From CBDATG01 sp965200145 (lineage in GTDB: Bacteria; Chloroflexota; Dehalococcoidia; Lucifugimonadales; Lucifugimonadaceae): a DNA stretch of 64,000 bases. Shown one piece after another: positions 49,501 to 58,357 of this stretch. The DNA lies in NCBI GenBank assembly GCA_965200145.1, contig CBDATG010000002.1, positions 1,054,001 to 1,118,000 on the forward strand. The letters run 5' to 3'. Each line of letters starts with the position of its first letter. Position 1 is the first letter of the stretch. The translations under genes and the position numbers were made by a program. Below the pieces are notes generated by a model, which worked only from the letters and a program-made list of their open reading frames with translations, did no database searches and had not been told where the DNA came from.

Positions 49501-50679
49501 CAATACGAGATCCAAGCCGCAACTCGCGAAAGAGCATTCCCTGGGCGATTCACTCTCATCGTCGACGCTCAACCTATCTCAGGACCTCCAGAGTCTCTCC
49601 GATTCAAAGCCGTTGCAACATCCAACGACCGAACATGCGCCCTGTTGACAGACGGGAATCCCCTTTGCTGGGGAAGACCATATGACACCCGCCCGCAACC
49701 CACGATCCCTGAGGGACCGTTCGAAAGCATCTACGGCGGATTCCACTTCTGTGCAACTACCGCCGACGAACCCGCGCAATGCTGGGACTACGCAGAAGCT
49801 GGCGATCACGTCTGTACGCACGCCGGTCTAGACTCTGTGGCGCGATATTGTTACGGCGCAAACCAACCTGAAACCTCTCAAGAAGGACTAATCGATAAGA
49901 GCATCATCTATGTCCCAGGCTGGTATTACGATCAGACTCCCCCGGAAGGAGAAGTGTTCATCAATCTCGCGCCAGGCCGAGACCACACGTGCGGAAGTCG
50001 GCAAGACCAAACCACCATCTGTTGGGGCGACAACCGCATCGGTCAAAGCTCCGTACCTGTCGGCGCAAAATTCATTGACATCATAAGCGATTCCGATTTC
50101 TCATGTGGTATCTCCACCGACCACCAGACTCTGTGCTGGGGGGACGAATGGCCTCTCGATACGAACAGCCTCCCCGTCAGTGATGGTTTCGCCCGGATCG
50201 GAACGACCGCCACTTCCGACTACAAAAGAACCTGCGGTATCGATACAGCAGGGCAAGTGACCTGCGTCGGAGTTCCCGTGTACTGCGTCCCGAACGCGTT
50301 ACTCATTATTCCCTGTTGGAGAGTTCGGTTTGACGAACATCCCGGCTATTGGTACGACGACGAACAACCAACCCCCTATAACCCCGCACCAGTCCACACA
50401 TTCGTCTCTCTCAGCACCGAAGCCCCAGAATGCGGCATCAAAGCCGACGGAACAGCACTCTGCTGGCACCCATGGGGCAGCGTAGGGTCACCGCCGGCCA
50501 CGGAAACCTTCACCCAAATCTCCGCCGGGACACGCCACGTCTGCGGACTACGCACCAACGGCACGATAGCATGCTGGGGCGACAACTTCTACGGACAAGC
50601 AACGCCACCAAACGGCGACCACATACAGTCCGAGAGAAACATCCGACTAACCCTCAGCGACCTGACCGGCGGCCAATAA
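46600..50679 (+). CDS. Giant secreted lipoprotein-like protein with zincin motif and RCC1 repeats (copy 2)
   Basis: 1359 residues from GTG 46600, paralogous to copy 1 over its whole length. The order is a signal segment ending VTVNC (Cys 26), a Thr/Pro-rich stalk, one KCADDW domain (copy 1 has two), the zincin-like HEAVHAFTGMGHR at 558-570 with GSIMHSG after it, and C-terminal RCC1-like repeats (CALLTDGNPLCWG, CGLRTNGTIACWGDNFYGQ). A 30-base tandem duplication at 48427-48486 adds ten residues after the zincin region. The gap to copy 1 is 126 bases, so they may share a transcript. Asn at the position before Cys is unusual for lipoprotein processing. Confidence 0.85.
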   Translation: MKPRTRIIAPTIAIAACALAVVTVNCQTNPAPTPTEAPTATATQTQSITQSEGQPTLTATTTPTPAPSTNTPTPAEAESPSDPTHAPTPSPATNTPTPAEVKSLRDPTPTPTPSPTIRSTQTPTPTVTQVAPPVVITSTPTPSPTEAPIDPTSTPDPTPSPTPIPEPPRELIIRADHNIGFTKDLLESGHIAEGGMYPVELVVVPHTRHLPHSELPATVQITCKAPNEPARKCADDWNIDRDASHKQKTFNLELPGGWNEISFQDEGTPIKRAYIGIPSGYPGRRTNSWHDVFTRIDGEIVDAYVEYISKPEQSNGLVPRVTGYWSDGSADVEMFAGIRTVRPTDTVMCRRGDEPETPCDAQLSLVPNGKYTRILSRLPFGATYVNVYRNGQSVLEARVNVSERIVGIDPDVLDCLTDTSLQDAGFSGTGCSSLVDPVVRGWDLDRSLQVKLIGPTPWTSFFVDTLTDLEPLFNIKFKWVYDDQAAHVKAIIGITREDALEQELACSIEPITAGCATVGIPSAPDDSHHIVIYNIHTDNDELPTSETQLDFLRHTIVHEAVHAFTGMGHRIEPGSIMHSGSSEFYVRRPTLSPMDTALVRLMSHPIFKEGLTSHDVEQRGLTFHDVEQIVVPHDELLDAHTEPMEPNPGFFAWKAVNAAFHKVRESATATYNINSSLPGCQQQISGATYQVAKLKPGSRNFQWSRLASQALNTLQIVGPNSDTENWELTDSTWQTVDHSHETVGWIPELSDPYHLILDILLRADWNHITLTQTDGKSVISGSEDTFPTGSDRGSFQLTIDDDTDIITDYQLNWNRNHNGCDGYLITATNGTYSNRFSFPPIIRTESKILSRCVTRTLPTNPRAHRVSERWYQECPSQMADDEYSQAYQLSTDAWSLLRIDFQAPDDAVLSFIDLSTGQSQTISPSQGRLVPDGLEGYGHRIGDIDPNQFGLPPHGSYIWHHQWLPPGQYEIQAATRERAFPGRFTLIVDAQPISGPPESLRFKAVATSNDRTCALLTDGNPLCWGRPYDTRPQPTIPEGPFESIYGGFHFCATTADEPAQCWDYAEAGDHVCTHAGLDSVARYCYGANQPETSQEGLIDKSIIYVPGWYYDQTPPEGEVFINLAPGRDHTCGSRQDQTTICWGDNRIGQSSVPVGAKFIDIISDSDFSCGISTDHQTLCWGDEWPLDTNSLPVSDGFARIGTTATSDYKRTCGIDTAGQVTCVGVPVYCVPNALLIIPCWRVRFDEHPGYWYDDEQPTPYNPAPVHTFVSLSTEAPECGIKADGTALCWHPWGSVGSPPATETFTQISAGTRHVCGLRTNGTIACWGDNFYGQATPPNGDHIQSERNIRLTLSDLTGGQ
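48427..48486 (+). repeat. 30-base in-frame tandem duplication
   Basis: GGTTTGACTTCTCACGATG... is repeated immediately with three or four changes, so the protein reads GLTSHDVEQR then GLTFHDVEQI. Copy 1 of the giant protein has only one such unit, so the duplication followed the paralogue split. Confidence 0.8.
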
Positions 50680-50816
50680 CCATTCGCCACATCAGAACCC
50701 GCCGCAAACATCGCCATCCCCGACCCGCGGACCAACAATACGCGATACGGTTAGGGTAGCCAGTCGCGCGCAAATTTGACCTGACCCATCCCGCACGCCA
50801 GCACATACAACCGACC

Positions 50817-53780
50817 ATGACCAAGACTCCCGCAAACCCCGGCGGACCAAGCCTCCACGAAGCAACTTTCAACTTCCACCTCGCACAGGCACTCCGCAAC
50901 CGTAGAGTCAGCTGGCGAAAAGACCAGGACACAATCGTCGCCGAGCGCACCGGAGTAGTCTCCGGACGGCAAAGCCTAAGAATCGACATCCTCATCCAGC
51001 CAGAAACTTCGTACCCCGTCGCAATCGAAACGGAGGTCGACTCAGACCCCTCTGCCGACGCCATAACCCGGCTCGGACTCTCAATCCAACGTTCCAGCAG
51101 GCCTGTCATGGCAGCCGTCGGCGTTAGAGTGCCAGCCGATGTCAGGAATTGGGCAGACAACGAAGTCGATCAGCGACTCAGCATCAACGGCATCGACGGC
51201 TCGCCATTCGTGATGGAATACGCAGTATTCTCACTCGGACGCAACACCGAAACCATACGTTGGCCCGAAGACGGATGGATCTCAGGCACCGTCAGCGACA
51301 TCGCCGACCTGTGCGAAGCCATCGCGATCCCCCAATACATGCTCACGGATATCACACAGGAAATCGCAACCGGCATCCATGGCGTGGCATACGACCTCCA
51401 ACGAGAACTGCCCAAACATGTCTCAAGAAGCATCGCAGACTCCATCGGACAGAAGGACATACTCCAAGGCCTCCGGTTGACATGCTGCATATGGATGGCA
51501 ACACTACGCATTTGCGATTTGCTGGCACCACAGCCCGAAATGAGGAGGCGCGGACTCTTGACAATCGCCCAATTACGGCGCAAGAGCGCGCGCAACGACA
51601 GACTCCTAATCCCACATGTCAAAGAGCAGTGGAACATCGTGCTCAAATACAACTACCGGTCTGTAGTCGCGCCAGCAGTGCTAACAGTCGTCGACACGTT
51701 GCCGCTCGGGACCGCATCGGAGTTCATGGGCACTTTGGGGAACCTAGCCGAACGAGTCAACGCCGACAACCTAGGCGAACACGTCGACTTCACCGGTCAA
51801 CTCTTCCCAGAGATGCTTGAAGATCGAAAGCAGACCGCCGCTTTCTACACGCTTCCTGACCTCGCAACCATACTCGCAAACGTCGCCGTAGATGCACTTC
51901 CCGTATCCAACTGGGCAGACTTAAAACGCGTATCATGCCTCTCAATCGCAGACTTCGCATGCGGTACCGGCACACTGCTAAGGTCAGCATACAAGAAAAT
52001 CGCCCGCAACTACCAAAACGACGGCGGCGACGACCTACCCGCGCTCCACAAACAAATGATGGAAGGGTCCATCACTGGAACCGACATCAACGCTCTCGCA
52101 ACTCACATGACCGCCGCCGCACTATCCACCATCAACATCGAACAGCTATACGAGTCCACCAACATCGGCGCTGTCCCCGTCAAGAGCGGAAGGACCGGCG
52201 CCCTCGAACTCCTGCAACACCAACAAGTGCCAACCATCACCGGCGCCGCTACAAAGACCGAACTCATCTCATCAACGAAGATGGAGCAGATACACGCCAC
52301 CGACCGCGAATACTCACTAGTCATCCAGAACCCCCCTTACTCACGCGGACGCGGTGGCGCAAAGCTCTTCGACATCGCAGGAATCTCCGAAAGAGAACGA
52401 AAGCGATGCGTCGCAAGACTCAACAAACTTCGAAGCAAGTCGAAGTTCCAGATCGGAAACGGAAAAGCAGGACTAGCATCCGACTTCTCCGAACTCGCAC
52501 TGCAAAAACTCGGCGAACACGGCGTCTTCGCATCAGTGCTACCACTAACCGCCGCAAAAGCAATCTCATGGGCAGAATTCCGACACCGCATGCTAACCAA
52601 TTTCGCGAAAGTCGTCACCATCGCATTCCCCACCTTCTCAAAGCAAGCAGTATCCGCCGACACAGGGATGAAGGAGTTCCTCATCGTCGCTATCGACTAC
52701 GACCCCGTGCAAGTCATCAAGGACTGCCCCGAACTAATCTGCGTCAACTTCCATCAACGACCAGGTGCAGAGCAAGAAGCCATCGAGTTCGCAAGGCAGG
52801 TCTCCAGCATCTCGGACGAAGCCGATACAAACGAGGGACGAATCGCTACTTCAACCGGCATCATCGGAGAATGGAGCCGATACACCGTCAATGACACCCG
52901 AGAACCGTGGTTCCCCGTCGGATGCAGAAGCAACACAGTCTCCAACTTCGCGATGAACATATTACGAGGAAACTTCAATCACATACGCCACGGGGTAATC
53001 GCCGACTTCTCACTCCCAATGAAGACTGTGGGAGATGTTTCCGAGGTTGGACCAACTCACGACCTGATCGGACATCCAAGAGGAGGCGACCCACGTGGCG
53101 CATTCGTCTTCGACCCGATCAAGCCGCACACGACCCCCGACTATCCTGCCCTATGGGCCGCAGACAACAAGACACAACGCAAACTCATCGTCCTACCTAC
53201 TCATTCAGGTTGGCCGCACGACGAGGGAAAGATCGCAGAACGATGGGAAACAGCATCTAATCTCGCAATCTCTAGAAACCTAGACATGACCAGTCAGCCA
53301 CTCGCAGCCGCATGGTTGCCTGAACCCGCAATGGGCGGCTCGACCTGGACGACCCTAAGGCACCAAGATCAAGATGTCCTCAAGTCCATCCTGATATGGT
53401 TCAACTCAACACTCGGTCTAGTCGCACGTTGGGCACATGGGCAAACGACGCAACACGGAAGGGCAAGACTACAGATCGGAGACATCTCCAGCACTCCAAT
53501 CCCAGACTTCAGCGCACAGACCCCGGCCGGCGATGCCGCAAGACAACTCGCATCACAAGAGTTCAAACGCCTAGCACAACTGGAGCTGCGACAAGTCGCA
53601 CTTGCAGCCATTGACGAGAGCCGACGCGAGATCGACCATGTAGCACTCCAAATGTTAGGCATCGACTCCAAAAACATCTCAGACGCACTCGCAAACGTCC
53701 GCTCACAGTGGTGCGCCGAACCATCCGTAAACGGACTGCGTGCAACCATAGTCAAACAGCTCGAAGCATCAATAGACTAA
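50817..53780 (+). CDS. Single-chain N6-adenine methylase with N-terminal nuclease-like region (type IIG-like)
   Basis: 987 residues. The SAM-binding motif I (ADFACGTGTLL, about 377-387) precedes the catalytic NPPY at 505-508, the gamma-class order of N6-adenine methylases. The N-terminal 75 residues include RIDILI and VAIETEV, reminiscent of a PD-(D/E)XK core, although the usual lysine is replaced (E-x-E). The C-terminal 350 residues fit a target-recognition and helical region. This layout (nuclease, methylase, recognition) is that of type IIG enzymes. No BREX, DISARM or separate S/R subunit lies nearby. It may cut and protect DNA as one polypeptide, or be a solitary methylase if the nuclease is dead. 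Confidence 0.8.
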   Translation: MTKTPANPGGPSLHEATFNFHLAQALRNRRVSWRKDQDTIVAERTGVVSGRQSLRIDILIQPETSYPVAIETEVDSDPSADAITRLGLSIQRSSRPVMAAVGVRVPADVRNWADNEVDQRLSINGIDGSPFVMEYAVFSLGRNTETIRWPEDGWISGTVSDIADLCEAIAIPQYMLTDITQEIATGIHGVAYDLQRELPKHVSRSIADSIGQKDILQGLRLTCCIWMATLRICDLLAPQPEMRRRGLLTIAQLRRKSARNDRLLIPHVKEQWNIVLKYNYRSVVAPAVLTVVDTLPLGTASEFMGTLGNLAERVNADNLGEHVDFTGQLFPEMLEDRKQTAAFYTLPDLATILANVAVDALPVSNWADLKRVSCLSIADFACGTGTLLRSAYKKIARNYQNDGGDDLPALHKQMMEGSITGTDINALATHMTAAALSTINIEQLYESTNIGAVPVKSGRTGALELLQHQQVPTITGAATKTELISSTKMEQIHATDREYSLVIQNPPYSRGRGGAKLFDIAGISERERKRCVARLNKLRSKSKFQIGNGKAGLASDFSELALQKLGEHGVFASVLPLTAAKAISWAEFRHRMLTNFAKVVTIAFPTFSKQAVSADTGMKEFLIVAIDYDPVQVIKDCPELICVNFHQRPGAEQEAIEFARQVSSISDEADTNEGRIATSTGIIGEWSRYTVNDTREPWFPVGCRSNTVSNFAMNILRGNFNHIRHGVIADFSLPMKTVGDVSEVGPTHDLIGHPRGGDPRGAFVFDPIKPHTTPDYPALWAADNKTQRKLIVLPTHSGWPHDEGKIAERWETASNLAISRNLDMTSQPLAAAWLPEPAMGGSTWTTLRHQDQDVLKSILIWFNSTLGLVARWAHGQTTQHGRARLQIGDISSTPIPDFSAQTPAGDAARQLASQEFKRLAQLELRQVALAAIDESRREIDHVALQMLGIDSKNISDALANVRSQWCAEPSVNGLRATIVKQLEASID

Positions 53781-54016
53781 CCGCGTCCGTATCCCAAACA
53801 CGCACGCTCGTCCTACAACTGGCTCGCAGAGCATTGAAGCGCGCGCGCAACCAGCACCGACAGTACCGCCACGCAACGGACCCACCCGATGTCGCTGTGA
53901 GACACGAAACGCGCACGACGCGTTAACGCCAACGCATCATATGCGACGAACGAATAAGCCCCAGCAAGACTCCCTGACTCAACCGCGGTCGCGGCGCATC
54001 GCAACCCGCAACGTTG

Positions 54017-54574
54017 CTAGCCCTTGGACTCCATCCGACGCAAGCTATCCCGTATCTCCGTAAGCAGACTCAGCACCGTCGCCGAACCCGCTATAGCAGC
54101 GGAACCCGCACCACCAGCCTGTGGCATCGCCGGGGCCGCGCCAGCCTTCAATACCTCTACGTTATTCAGCACCGCCTGGCGGAATGCATCCGGGTCTACA
54201 ACACCGATCATGCTCGCAGTACCCTGCACCTGCGTCTGACCTGCTGTCTCTACCGTCACCTTGTGTATCCCGTAACGACGCATGAACGGACCCTGCTCAA
54301 CCGAAACATCCGTGATCCTGTCATAAGGCAAGTTCGTGTGACGACGGAATACAACCCCACGGTGTATCTCAACCGTCCGCTCCGTCAATCGCATAGAGTG
54401 ATGCTCAAAGTAGCGTCCCTTGTACCAAGCGTGATAAAAGATAGCGAAAAACGGAATGAACGGTATCCCAACCACCGTGATGCACATGAATCCACACACC
54501 ACCCAGAACTGATAAGGCAATGACTTCGGATCAAGATCCGCCTCCAACGTGATTATCTCCCCCGACGTACTCAA
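54017..54574 (-). CDS. Membrane protein with bacterial PH (bPH2/YdbS-like) domain
   Basis: 185 residues. Two hydrophobic helices (about 21-50) are followed by a bacterial PH domain with ERTVEIHRGVVFRRHTNLPYDRITDVSVEQGPFMRRYG and PDAFRQAVLN, then an Ala/Gly-rich linker and a short C-terminal helix. The TTG start is supported by a full AGGAGG seven bases upstream. The role of these domains is not known. It stands alone between the type IIG-like gene and the AlbA_2 regulator, with 235 featureless bases before it. Confidence 0.85.
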   Translation of the reverse strand: MSTSGEIITLEADLDPKSLPYQFWVVCGFMCITVVGIPFIPFFAIFYHAWYKGRYFEHHSMRLTERTVEIHRGVVFRRHTNLPYDRITDVSVEQGPFMRRYGIHKVTVETAGQTQVQGTASMIGVVDPDAFRQAVLNNVEVLKAGAAPAMPQAGGAGSAAIAGSATVLSLLTEIRDSLRRMESKG

Positions 54575-54715
54575 CGCAAAGCCTCCTGCTATTGTTCACC
54601 TACTAGTACTGGGCCATCGCGCAACGCAAACGCACCGCCATTCTCCAGCGGCGCACAACGTTGCACTCGCAACACTAGCACAGATTCAACAGACGCGCCG
54701 CCATTGACCGGTGCT

Positions 54716-55972
54716 TCACTCCGATCGACCTGCGCGAAACGCACGCACATCGCCCTTGTGCAATCTCACCATGAACCTCGTGTCACGTTCAACCAAGTCC
54801 GGACTTGTCCCGTTGTGCAAACGCATACCCTCGACAATCCTTCGGCGCACACCCAATCCTTGCCACTCAACATAACCGTAGTCACGCAAAACATCCTTCA
54901 ACGACTCGTTCCTCGAAGCGCGCTGACCCTCTACCATCCCCTCTACCGTGACACCGTTCGGCAATCGACCCGGCGATATAACCTCCACACGGTCAGCATA
55001 CGTTGATACCTCAATATCCATGCCCGCATAGGTGTAATCGCGGTGCACAACAGCGTTCACTATCGCCTCCCTGACCGACGCGCGCGGCACATGCTTAACA
55101 TTCACCCTAACCCCTCCTTCCAACCAAGCCGATTGACCCACATTACGCATCACGAAATCTATCGCGCTGTCTATCACGCCCTTACTAACCAGCGAACCAT
55201 CAATCGGATCACGAGTCGAAACCAGCGGACCCGCAATATCCTCCTCGTCCACAGTGTCGTAATCCTTGTCCAACCCCGGATAGGCCGTCGCAGTGATGCC
55301 CGCCTGTTTCAGCCTGCGCTTCGGAGACCTGCCGAATAACAACATGCCAGCAACTGTCACCCGCATCTCGCCACCTAACAGGCGCAACAGGTCAACATTC
55401 TGCAGCAGACGAGTCCAACCCTCCAAGTCAACCAGACCAGGAGCGTCTCGGCCCAACACGACAGTCAGGTAGTTCTGCACCCTGAACAAGTCGATGTCCA
55501 CGAGTGTGGTCTCCGGCACCGGAAGCGCGTCGTAGTCCAATTGACCAGACGCCTGATACAACCTACGCTCCTCGTCGATCGTGGCAACGCGAGTCGTGCT
55601 ACCCGACCGCATGTAACTCAACCAGCTCCGCCCCGGACCAGCCTTGTAAGGCTTTGACGGACCATCCGTCGGCAGACTGATTACCCCGACCGTCCCACCG
55701 TCCAACTCAACCACCGTCCAACCCGGTATTACCCTCGGATTGAGGTTGTTGTCAGCGACATTCATGACCCATTCCTCAACCTCCGCCGCACGACGCATCA
55801 ATCCCGAAACACTCCCGTCATCCTCAACACCGAGGAGAATCCAGCCACCCTCAAAGTTCAACAGCGCACTCATCTCCCGAGCAAGTGACTCCGAACGAAC
55901 GTCGGCGCGTTTGAACTCCAAACGCGGACCCTCGCCCCCGTTTATCAAATCCATTAGCTGCGAAGGGTCCAT
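54716..55972 (-). CDS. AlbA_2 (Schlafen-like) domain protein, RecG-like ATPase/regulator family
   Basis: 418 residues from ATG 55972; GTG 56002 would add ten. The N-terminal AlbA_2 domain shows PRLEFKRA, EMSALLNFEGGWILLGVEDDG and GVISLP. The central to C-terminal part has the HATPase_c_4 region with REAIVNAVVHRDYTYAG and EVISPGRLPNGVT, then a DNA-binding-like tail. Proteins of this type are annotated as putative transcriptional regulators or helicases, and in defence systems as Schlafen-like nucleases. It is divergent from dapA, with a perfect palindrome in the shared spacer that could be its operator. Confidence 0.85.
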   Translation of the reverse strand: MDPSQLMDLINGGEGPRLEFKRADVRSESLAREMSALLNFEGGWILLGVEDDGSVSGLMRRAAEVEEWVMNVADNNLNPRVIPGWTVVELDGGTVGVISLPTDGPSKPYKAGPGRSWLSYMRSGSTTRVATIDEERRLYQASGQLDYDALPVPETTLVDIDLFRVQNYLTVVLGRDAPGLVDLEGWTRLLQNVDLLRLLGGEMRVTVAGMLLFGRSPKRRLKQAGITATAYPGLDKDYDTVDEEDIAGPLVSTRDPIDGSLVSKGVIDSAIDFVMRNVGQSAWLEGGVRVNVKHVPRASVREAIVNAVVHRDYTYAGMDIEVSTYADRVEVISPGRLPNGVTVEGMVEGQRASRNESLKDVLRDYGYVEWQGLGVRRRIVEGMRLHNGTSPDLVERDTRFMVRLHKGDVRAFRAGRSE

Positions 55973-56014
55973 CGCGGCAACATGCTCTTCCCGCACCGTC
56001 ACCGGCGCGGCAAC

Positions 56015-56031
56015 TCTAACCTAAGGTTAGA
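56015..56031. promoter_or_regulatory. Palindromic operator-like site between AlbA_2 gene and dapA
   Basis: TCTAACCT-A-AGGTTAGA is a perfect eight-base inverted repeat with a one-base centre. It lies about 43 bases before the AlbA_2 ATG and 62 bases before the dapA ATG. It is a good candidate binding site for the adjacent regulator. Confidence 0.45.
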
Positions 56032-56093
56032 CTAGCATTATCCAGACCAGCCAATCCCAAACGCTCCAAACTCCAACTTCGCGAGGCACAACT

Positions 56094-56996
56094 ATGGCGG
56101 AAATAGGAAGACTGCTGACCGCAATGGTCACACCATTCACCGACGACGGACGCGTCGATTACTCGCAGGCCGCCAAACTCGCGCGCGCGCTAATCAGCTC
56201 AGGGTCCGACGGACTCGTAATCGGCGGAACAACCGGCGAAGCTCCTGCAATGTCCGACGAAGAAAGACTGAAACTCTTCGACGAAGTCAAAAATGCCATC
56301 GGCGAAGACGGTGCAGTCGTCGCAGGCACCACCGACAACAACACATACCGGTCCATCGAACTCTCCAGAGAAGCCGAAAGAGTCGGCGTTGACGCACTAC
56401 TACTCACCGTACCCGCGTACAACAAACCTACTCAAGGCGGACTCATCGCTCACTTCAAAGAAATCGCAGAGGCCGTGTCGATCCCAGGCATCCTATACAA
56501 CGTCCCGTCGCGCACCGCTCTGAACATGACCGCCGCCACCACACTCAAACTCGCTCAAGTACCAAACATCGTCGGCGTGAAAGAAGCCAGCAGCGACCCG
56601 GACCAAATCGCATTCACCATCAAAGATGCCCCTGACGGTTTCAAAGTCTGGTCAGGAAACGACAACGAAACCTTCTCAATCGTCGCAACCGGCGGATACG
56701 GAGTCGTGAGCGTCGCAGGAAACATCATCGGTAACCAAGTCGCCGCGATGATCGGCAACCTGCTGGAAGGAAACATCGAACGCGCCGCAAGCGAGCACCT
56801 GCGATTACTCCCAATCTTCAAGGCACTCTTCATCATCACCAACCCTATCCCAGTGAGGTACGCAATGAACCGCGCAGGATTCAACGTCGGACCAGCGCGC
56901 CTGCCAATGCAAGCATCAGACCCCGAAATGGCAAGCTTCACAGAGCAGTTCGACCCCATCATGGACATGTACCAGATGGACATCCCCGCAGGATGA
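56094..56996 (+). CDS. dapA: 4-hydroxy-tetrahydrodipicolinate synthase
   Basis: A 300-residue TIM-barrel aldolase with GGTTGEAPAMS, LLTVPAYNKPTQGG, GILYNVPSRT (catalytic Tyr) and GVKEASSD (the Schiff-base Lys). It condenses pyruvate with aspartate semialdehyde, the first committed step of the diaminopimelate/lysine pathway. asd and dapB, whose products act before and after it, lie at 61034-62901 on the other strand. Its stop overlaps the next gene (ATGA). Confidence 0.93.
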   Translation: MAEIGRLLTAMVTPFTDDGRVDYSQAAKLARALISSGSDGLVIGGTTGEAPAMSDEERLKLFDEVKNAIGEDGAVVAGTTDNNTYRSIELSREAERVGVDALLLTVPAYNKPTQGGLIAHFKEIAEAVSIPGILYNVPSRTALNMTAATTLKLAQVPNIVGVKEASSDPDQIAFTIKDAPDGFKVWSGNDNETFSIVATGGYGVVSVAGNIIGNQVAAMIGNLLEGNIERAASEHLRLLPIFKALFIITNPIPVRYAMNRAGFNVGPARLPMQASDPEMASFTEQFDPIMDMYQMDIPAG

Positions 56997-58357
56997 GGCA
57001 CCCCGCAAACGCCATCGAACAGATCAGCGACTCCCTGGTGTTGCGATCGGCAACCCCAGAAGATGCCGACCAACTGTTTGACTTCCACGAAGAAGTCTTC
57101 ATGGACGAAGAGTCCGGAACCCGAGCATGGTGGATCGCAGAGTGGGGGAAAGACCTCATCACTAAACCGCACCCCACCTTCTCACCGGATGACTGCCTCA
57201 TCGTCGAGGACACGAAGAACCACACCATCGCGTCCAGCACACTCTACCTGACGCAAGAGTGGCAGACCGACAGTGCATCCTTCAATGTCGGACGACCTGA
57301 AATCGTCGGAACTCGCAAGCCATACCGCAACCAAGGACTCATTCGCAAGCAGTTCAACGTCATGCACCAGTGGGCAGAACAGCGCGGGCATGACATCACA
57401 GTCGTAAACGGAATACCTCACTACTACCGCCAGTTCGGATACGACATGGCGATAAACGACCTCGCAGACCGCCAAAACAGACTCGAAGCTTTCCCACGGT
57501 GGAAACCCGACGAACAACGACCATACGTCCTGCGCGATCCAACGCCAGACGACATCCCATTCATTACCCAACTGCTAAACCAATCAGCCGACCGATCGCT
57601 CTACAACCCCGTCTTCAAGAACGATGAGGTCTCATACATCGTCTTCGATCGCAGCCAACGATCTGGAGCAAGGTGGACATTCGCCATACTGTGCCGAAAC
57701 TCCGCCGACCGACCAGCCGAACCCATCGGCATAATCGCATACGCGCTCGTCATCGCCATTGACCAAGGAACCATCACCAGAATCGAAATGGCACAACCCA
57801 AATACTGGAGATTAGCCACAGGAGCACTGCTCCGAGAATTCGAAGAACGCGCTCGCAAGGAAGGCGAAAATCAACCAGACCCCGAACGGTCGATTAAGAC
57901 AATCAAGACTGAGTTGCAGAATAACCACCCCGCATACATCTTCGACGAAGGCGCCCTCGGACCAGAACCCAACAACACCTACGCATGGTACGTCCGGGTA
58001 CCACAACTACCGCGTTTCATCCACAAGCTCACACCTGCCCTCAGTCGCCGACTGGATGAAACACCACACGCTGGCTATGACGGACTAGTGACGATACACC
58101 TCGGCAAACACAGCATCAGACTCCGATTCAACAAAGGCAAATGCGATCAAGTCACCGGCGAGACGGGAACCGACCGACGCCAAGCCAATGCTTCTTTCCC
58201 TAACGGAAACTTCAACCAGATACTCTTCGGATGGCGCACCGTCAACGACATCATTCGCACTGACGCAGACGCCAGCGTCAAGTCCAAAGCCGATGCCCAC
58301 CTCTTGCAGACCCTATTCCCTCACAAAACTTCCGACCTATCCCTAACCTTGACCTGA
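56993..58357 (+). CDS. GNAT acetyltransferase with C-terminal SCP2-like domain
   Basis: 454 residues. The N-terminal GNAT domain has VLRSATPEDADQLFDFHEEVF, VGTRKPYRNQGLIRKQFNVMHQWAEQRG (the acetyl-CoA loop) and IPHYYRQFGYDM, as in Eis-like enzymes. A second, degenerate GNAT-like half follows (LRDPTPDDIPFITQLL). The C-terminal 100 residues resemble a sterol-carrier/SCP2 fold (IRLRFNKGKCDQVTG, FPNGNFNQILFGWRTV). Eis relatives acetylate amines, including aminoglycosides. The substrate here is unknown. It is coupled to dapA by an ATGA overlap and to yvcK by a TGATG overlap. Confidence 0.85.
   Translation: MRHPANAIEQISDSLVLRSATPEDADQLFDFHEEVFMDEESGTRAWWIAEWGKDLITKPHPTFSPDDCLIVEDTKNHTIASSTLYLTQEWQTDSASFNVGRPEIVGTRKPYRNQGLIRKQFNVMHQWAEQRGHDITVVNGIPHYYRQFGYDMAINDLADRQNRLEAFPRWKPDEQRPYVLRDPTPDDIPFITQLLNQSADRSLYNPVFKNDEVSYIVFDRSQRSGARWTFAILCRNSADRPAEPIGIIAYALVIAIDQGTITRIEMAQPKYWRLATGALLREFEERARKEGENQPDPERSIKTIKTELQNNHPAYIFDEGALGPEPNNTYAWYVRVPQLPRFIHKLTPALSRRLDETPHAGYDGLVTIHLGKHSIRLRFNKGKCDQVTGETGTDRRQANASFPNGNFNQILFGWRTVNDIIRTDADASVKSKADAHLLQTLFPHKTSDLSLTLT

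Noticed and set aside
51935..52894. 319-codon open frame on the + strand
   Set aside because: It lies inside the methylase gene in another frame and encodes mainly Arg, His, Thr and Pro. The overlapped frame has motif I and NPPY.
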